A stretch of DNA of 64,000 nt from Alphaproteobacteria bacterium. Its GTDB lineage: Bacteria > Pseudomonadota > Alphaproteobacteria > SMXS01. The translations under genes and the position numbers were made by a program. Positions 59,960 through 64,000 of this stretch are shown piece after piece. Numbering within the stretch: the stretch's first letter is position 1; every line of letters begins with the position of its first letter. The DNA is taken from the NCBI GenBank assembly GCA_028284945.1, contig JANQQJ010000041.1:95792-159791 (forward strand). The letters run 5' to 3'. The notes under the pieces were generated by a model that did no database searches, was not told the origin of the DNA, and worked only from the letters and a program-made list of their open reading frames with translations.

Positions 59960-60606
59960 CGCCCCTTCCCGGACCGGCCTTGATATCCGGAGCTACGTTG
60001 CGTGCCGCGATAGCTGGGCTTGGAATAGCCTGACGACGACCTTTTGTACTGGGTGCTTGACCGTGTCGAGCTGTTGCCCTGGGTCGTGCTTTTGTAGCTG
60101 GATCCCTTGTAACTCTTCTGACTCTTGTAGGATCTCTTGGCCTCGCGCCGGGCGGCTTTGCGGTCAGCCTTATAGGCGCGCCGGTCCGCCTTGTAAGCTT
60201 TCCTATCGGCTTTGTAGTCGCGTTTCGCAGCCCTGCGGTCTTGCTTGGCCGCCCGGCGTTCTTCTTTGGTCAGGCGCCGGTCACGGTAGCGATGTCCATA
60301 GCGGTCGTAATGATAGGAGCGCCAATATCGGTCGTGATAGCGGTCCCAATGCCGCCGATGCGCGTAGTAGCGCGGATAGTAATAGTACGGCATGTAAGAG
60401 AAGTGGCCGGGGTAACCCGCCAGATAATAGCGCGGATGATAGAAATAGCCGGGGTGATAGTAACCGCCCCCACCGCTGTAATAGCCCGCGGACGCATAGC
60501 TGCTACCGCCATATTCATCAGGGTAGTAAGCACACGCGCCAAGCATCGCAGCCAGCCCAATAGCAGCCAAGAACCTGCCTGCAGATTTTTGAGTCCGTGG
60601 CTTCAT
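59956..60606 (-). CDS. Tyr/Arg/Lys-rich lipoprotein of unknown function
   Basis: The 216-residue protein has a lipobox (AAMLGAC, Cys25). It then has a Tyr/Gly/His-rich part (about 26-85, many YY and YxxPRYY patterns), a region of repeated 'AYKADRK'/'AAKRDYKADR' units (about 108-160, predicted charged helix) and a Ser/Lys/Tyr tail. It is strongly basic. Low-complexity lipoproteins of this kind occur in alphaproteobacteria but have no known role; binding to cell-wall or nucleic acid is a guess. Confidence 0.75.
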   Translation of the reverse strand: MKPRTQKSAGRFLAAIGLAAMLGACAYYPDEYGGSSYASAGYYSGGGGYYHPGYFYHPRYYLAGYPGHFSYMPYYYYPRYYAHRRHWDRYHDRYWRSYHYDRYGHRYRDRRLTKEERRAAKQDRRAAKRDYKADRKAYKADRRAYKADRKAARREAKRSYKSQKSYKGSSYKSTTQGNSSTRSSTQYKRSSSGYSKPSYRGTQRSSGYQGRSGKGR

Positions 60607-60746
60607 CGCCCGATCTTTAGCCCCATCACCATCCCTTTCATGGATATAGGCTTTTTGAACGAAATAACAAAGCGATGTTACCGTCTGGTAATTTGGCGCC
60701 GCCCATGATAGCGTTTTTCATTCGCACACTAATCGAGCCTTAATCC

Positions 60747-61514
60747 ATGCCCCAGCCCAGGTCACGAAATGTCCGTCGAATGCAGCCGCTGGTCGCCTGG
60801 CGTGCCATGCAGAAACTGCTGGCAGACAAAGAAGATACGGTTCAGGTCTTCAAGATCATCAAGGCCCTTGGCGGTGGCGAATTGGCGCCGAACCTCAAAC
60901 GATTCAAGGCCACGGAAGCCGGCGCGCGAATTTTGCGCGAACGGCAGGAAATCCTTCATGTTCTTAGTGATCGCGACGGCCTGGCGGCGATGCCGGCGGG
61001 CAGCTTGGGTCGTGCTTATCTGGACTTTGTCGGGCGCGAAAATCTCACCGCAGACGGCCTTGTCGATGCCAGCCTTGAAGGCGGCGGCGACGGCGAAGGG
61101 TTCACCGACGAAGAAAACCTGCTGCGCCGGCGCGTCCGGGACAGCCACGATCTGTGGCATGTCGTGACCGGCTATAGCCGTGACGAAATCGGCGAGCTGA
61201 GCCTGCTGGCCTTTACCTATTCCCAGCTTCGCAACCGCGGTGTCCGCTTCATTATATGGATGGGACTGCGCAAAGCCCGCAAACTGCTGCCCGGCGTTCC
61301 GGTTGCGGATGCTGTGCGGGAAGGCTTCCGCCATGGCAACGAGACCGCCTGGCTGGCCGCTGTGGACTGGGAAGACATGCTGCCAAGGCCGATCGAAGAC
61401 GTTCGCGCACTGGTCGGGCACAAGCGCCCCATCGTCTACGAACAGGCCGTTGCCATCATGTATGAAGCAGGTGTGCCGGGCTATGAGATGGATCCGCTGG
61501 CTCAGGCCGCCTGA
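60747..61514 (+). CDS. coq4: Ubiquinone biosynthesis protein COQ4 homologue
   Basis: The 255-residue protein carries the COQ4 metal motif HDxxHx11E exactly: His134, Asp135, His138 and Glu150 (RVRDSHDLWHVVTGYSRDE). COQ4 helps assemble the ubiquinone synthesis complex and has been linked to C1 decarboxylation/hydroxylation of the ring. It marks the organism as a ubiquinone user. It is convergent with the alpha/beta hydrolase gene. Confidence 0.93.
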   Translation: MPQPRSRNVRRMQPLVAWRAMQKLLADKEDTVQVFKIIKALGGGELAPNLKRFKATEAGARILRERQEILHVLSDRDGLAAMPAGSLGRAYLDFVGRENLTADGLVDASLEGGGDGEGFTDEENLLRRRVRDSHDLWHVVTGYSRDEIGELSLLAFTYSQLRNRGVRFIIWMGLRKARKLLPGVPVADAVREGFRHGNETAWLAAVDWEDMLPRPIEDVRALVGHKRPIVYEQAVAIMYEAGVPGYEMDPLAQAA

Positions 61515-61527
61515 CCAGGACCTGAAC

Positions 61528-62511
61528 TCACCTCGACACCGTTAGCAAAAAATTGCGCAGATCCTCTGCCGTCCGCGCTGGTATCTCTTCCATCGGAATG
61601 TGGCCGACATTGTCGTAGAGGATCAGCGCAGCGTTCGGAATTCGTTCTGCCAGTTCCTCACCGACCGATGGGGGCACCAGCACATCCGCATCGCCATGCA
61701 GCACCAATGTCGGCACCGTGATCTCGCCGATCCGCGCGCTGTCTGCCTCACCGGTCGGCCAGGGATTAGCCGAGCGCGCCAGGGTCGCTGCCCGGTTCCC
61801 GTCGCGCAGGTTCAGGTCGACATAGCGATCTACCATGGCGTCGTTGATCAACGACTTGTCGACAAACATCGCATCGACCCCGCCCTTCACCAGTGGCCGC
61901 GGCGAAATCGCCGCGCCGATCTTGCGGCCAATCGGCGAGGCGAGGACCCTGACATAAAGGGGCGTGGACCGGCCGAGGGCGCGTTGTCTTTTCAAGCCGG
62001 ATGAGCCGACCAGCACTAATGCTTCCAGCCGACTGGAATGATCGATGGCATAGACCCAGGCGACGTTACCCCCCATGGAACTGCCGCCCAACACGAAACG
62101 CTCCAGCCCGATGGCGTCGACAAAGTCATCGAGCAGTGCGGCCATGCCTCCTGTTGTGTAGTCCTCACTCGGAATTGGCCCGGTCAGGCCGTGGCCCTGC
62201 AGATCAAGCGTGATAACCCGGAATGTGTCCCCCAGTTCTTCGACCCAGGGCTCCCAGGTATGTAAAGACGCATTGGCGCCATGGATCAGAACAATGGCCT
62301 GGCCGTCTCTGGCACCCTGATCGCGATAATGCACACGCGCCCCATCATCCAACGTAATAAACTGTGACGCCTGATTGGCATATTTTGCCTCAGCCTCAGC
62401 CGCCGGCATATCCGGCGTCCAAAGCAGCGCATAGCCAACGGCCAGCAGGACAACGAAGCCCCCCAACCCGTACAGAACGATTTTCCTGAACACGGCCGAT
62501 CCTCTCAACAA
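61528..62511 (-). CDS. Alpha/beta hydrolase with N-terminal membrane anchor
   Basis: The 327-residue protein has a single N-terminal transmembrane helix (about 9-30) and an alpha/beta hydrolase domain. Motifs are LIHGANASLHTWEPW (oxyanion hole), GGSSMGGNVAW with the nucleophile Ser, VLHGDADVLVPP with the Asp and NVGHIPMEE with the His. It could be an esterase or epoxide hydrolase-like enzyme. Membrane tethering with the catalytic domain in the periplasm is probable. Confidence 0.92.
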   Translation of the reverse strand: MLRGSAVFRKIVLYGLGGFVVLLAVGYALLWTPDMPAAEAEAKYANQASQFITLDDGARVHYRDQGARDGQAIVLIHGANASLHTWEPWVEELGDTFRVITLDLQGHGLTGPIPSEDYTTGGMAALLDDFVDAIGLERFVLGGSSMGGNVAWVYAIDHSSRLEALVLVGSSGLKRQRALGRSTPLYVRVLASPIGRKIGAAISPRPLVKGGVDAMFVDKSLINDAMVDRYVDLNLRDGNRAATLARSANPWPTGEADSARIGEITVPTLVLHGDADVLVPPSVGEELAERIPNAALILYDNVGHIPMEEIPARTAEDLRNFLLTVSR

Positions 62512-62600
62512 AACCGTTGCTTACACCAGTGGACGCACTCTACCTGCTTTCTAAATCCTGGTGCTATAAGTGCATGACGAGGTTGTGGGAGGGCAAAGAA

Positions 62601-64000
62601 ATGTTTCGAGCGATCGCTTTCGCGGCAGCAGTGGCTGTGGCCGCCAGCACGGCAATGGCGCAGGACGATTCCGCCGGACCGGAAGATACTATTTTGATTC
62701 TAGACGCGTCCGGCTCGATGTGGGGCCAGATTGACGGCGTCAACAAGATCGTGATTGCCAAAGACGTCATGGAAGGGCTCATCCGGTCGATCCCGGCTGA
62801 ACGCCGGCTTGGCCTCGTCGCCTATGGGCATCGCAAAAAGGGCGACTGCAAGGATATACAGACATTGGCAGATATCGGCGCCGACCGCAGCAAGCTGATC
62901 GATCAGGTACGCGCTCTATCCCCACGCGGCAAAACCCCGCTGTCATCGTCCGTCCTCCATGCCGCAGAAGATCTGAATTACACCAAAAACAAGTCGACCG
63001 TGATTCTGGTCTCCGACGGCAAGGAAACATGTGATGTCGACCCCTGCGAGCTTGGCAGACAGCTTGAAGCAAACGGCCTGGACTTCACCGTTCACGTGGT
63101 TGGATTTGACGTCACGGAAGAAGAACGCACCGGCTTGCAATGCATCGCCGAAGAAACCGGCGGCGTTTTTCTGGCCGCCGACAATGCCGATGAGCTGACC
63201 GATGCCCTGGCGCAGGTCGCGCTCACCCAAGGCGAAGCCGAGCCATCAGAGGCGGAGTCCGAACCAGTCCCGTCCACCCTGGCGCTTAAAGCCACTATCC
63301 TGAACGGCGGACCGCTCATTCACGCTGATCTGAGCTGGACAGTGACCCCAGCCGGCGGCGGGGACCCGATATTCACGGCAGAGAATGTCGGCCCGGTGGA
63401 TACCGAAGTTGTTCCCGGCGACTACAGCGTCACGGTGGTTTGGAGCGGCTGGAAACACGGCGGTGAGAAAACGGGCACTGCGGACTTCACCGTCAATCCG
63501 CAACAACCAAAGGTCGTGACCGTGCCGGTTGACCTAGGCTTACCGGTGACGCTCAAAGCGCCGGCGTCAACACCCGAGGCAGTGCCTTTTGATGTTACCT
63601 GGTCGGGCCCCGACGACCTTGGAGGGTTTGTCGCCATAAACCGGCTGGACGACGGGCCGCGGGATCCCATCTATTTCATCACCGGCGCAAAGGCCCGCAC
63701 GTTCATCGAACGGGATGCGGAGGACCCCGCCGCGCTTGACACCGATGGTGACGGCGACTTCGATCAGGATGATGAGGCGACGTATTCGACTGCCGCGCCA
63801 TCCGTGCCCGGCGACTATGAAATCCGCTATATCCTGAGCGAACCGCGAGTAATCCTCGCACGCATTCCATTTGTGGTCACCGACAGCACCTATACGGTTG
63901 AAGCACCCGCCGAGGTGCCGGTCGCCACCGAGTTCGAGGTGACATGGGGCGGCCCGCTGACCGACCGCGACTTCCTGACCATGATCGAGGCGCGGAGCAC
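62601..64000 (+). CDS. VWA domain protein, secreted (runs off right edge)
   Basis: ATG 62601 follows GGGAGGGC. A signal peptide occupies residues 1-20 (ends STAMA). The VWA domain (about 29-210) has the MIDAS motif Asp35-x-Ser37-x-Ser39 (ILDASGSMWG), a Thr in GKTPLSS and the Asp of VSDGKETC. A Glu/Ser/Pro linker (about 212-228) leads to beta-sandwich repeats that continue past the edge and include an Asp-rich DTDGDGDFDQDDEAT loop. At least 466 residues are coded here. The protein probably binds a divalent metal and a protein partner in the periplasm. Confidence 0.9.
   Translation, partial: MFRAIAFAAAVAVAASTAMAQDDSAGPEDTILILDASGSMWGQIDGVNKIVIAKDVMEGLIRSIPAERRLGLVAYGHRKKGDCKDIQTLADIGADRSKLIDQVRALSPRGKTPLSSSVLHAAEDLNYTKNKSTVILVSDGKETCDVDPCELGRQLEANGLDFTVHVVGFDVTEEERTGLQCIAEETGGVFLAADNADELTDALAQVALTQGEAEPSEAESEPVPSTLALKATILNGGPLIHADLSWTVTPAGGGDPIFTAENVGPVDTEVVPGDYSVTVVWSGWKHGGEKTGTADFTVNPQQPKVVTVPVDLGLPVTLKAPASTPEAVPFDVTWSGPDDLGGFVAINRLDDGPRDPIYFITGAKARTFIERDAEDPAALDTDGDGDFDQDDEATYSTAAPSVPGDYEIRYILSEPRVILARIPFVVTDSTYTVEAPAEVPVATEFEVTWGGPLTDRDFLTMIEARS

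Noticed and set aside
1..64000. tRNA, rRNA or known riboswitch genes
   Set aside because: No cloverleaf with T-loop consensus, no rRNA core sequence and no recognisable riboswitch consensus was seen on either strand; a covariance-model scan would be decisive.

Overview
The window reads as chromosome of a GC-rich, aerobic, Gram-negative bacterium, most likely an alphaproteobacterium. The signs are a TonB-dependent receptor, a giant autotransporter, many lipoproteins, COQ4-type ubiquinone synthesis, CoxL/XdhC-type molybdenum hydroxylases with a cytidylyltransferase-type cofactor enzyme, quinohemoproteins, acyl-CoA dehydrogenase and enoyl-CoA hydratase, and extragenic palindromes of a style common in that class. 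No rRNA, tRNA, CRISPR array, transposase or phage gene was recognised. The taxon is inferred from gene content only.

Left part (1-16 kb): a HAD hydrolase cut by the window edge; an MFS transporter convergent with a TetR regulator; then a plus-strand run of TonB-dependent receptor, a 32-codon small ORF, a beta-helix lipoprotein, a membrane protein, a form II CoxL-like large subunit, XdhC, and a molybdopterin-binding/cytidylyltransferase fusion. Facing it on the minus strand are CoxG, CoxS, CoxM and a methyltransferase. The three enzyme subunits and the maturation factors of one molybdenum hydroxylase are thus split between two converging transcription units.

Middle (16-22.5 kb): a 3-hydroxyisobutyrate dehydrogenase-like enzyme, a small membrane peptide, an SDR-amidase pair, threonine ammonia-lyase, an acyl-CoA dehydrogenase, a DUF1295 membrane reductase and a DM13 protein.

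22.6-39.5 kb is one minus-strand gene for a 5,630-residue secreted autotransporter. It has a signal peptide, a beta-helix part, a long GDDN-type solenoid containing a run of 18-residue repeats, a propeller-like insertion, more beta-helix, acidic PDGxxDF modules and a C-terminal outer-membrane barrel. It has its own terminator and a long, hairpin-rich leader. This is the most unusual object in the window.

Right part (39.9-64 kb): enoyl-CoA hydratase, thioesterase, two Rieske oxygenase alpha subunits that both carry Glu at the usual Asp bridging position, and a protein made of two NTF2-like domains directly upstream of the second Rieske gene. There is also a minus-strand periplasmic oxidation cluster (two paralogous heme c/PQQ dehydrogenases plus an IorAB-type Mo hydroxylase with a Tat signal), a glycosyltransferase, a retropepsin-like protease, an S9 peptidase operon, M20 amidohydrolase, rhomboid, VOC protein, a Tyr/Arg/Lys-rich lipoprotein, COQ4, an anchored alpha/beta hydrolase and a VWA protein cut by the right edge.

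Two genes (TonB receptor at 2733 and DUF1295 at 21254) have no ATG, GTG or TTG where their N-terminus should start, but both have ATC at normal distance from a Shine-Dalgarno sequence.
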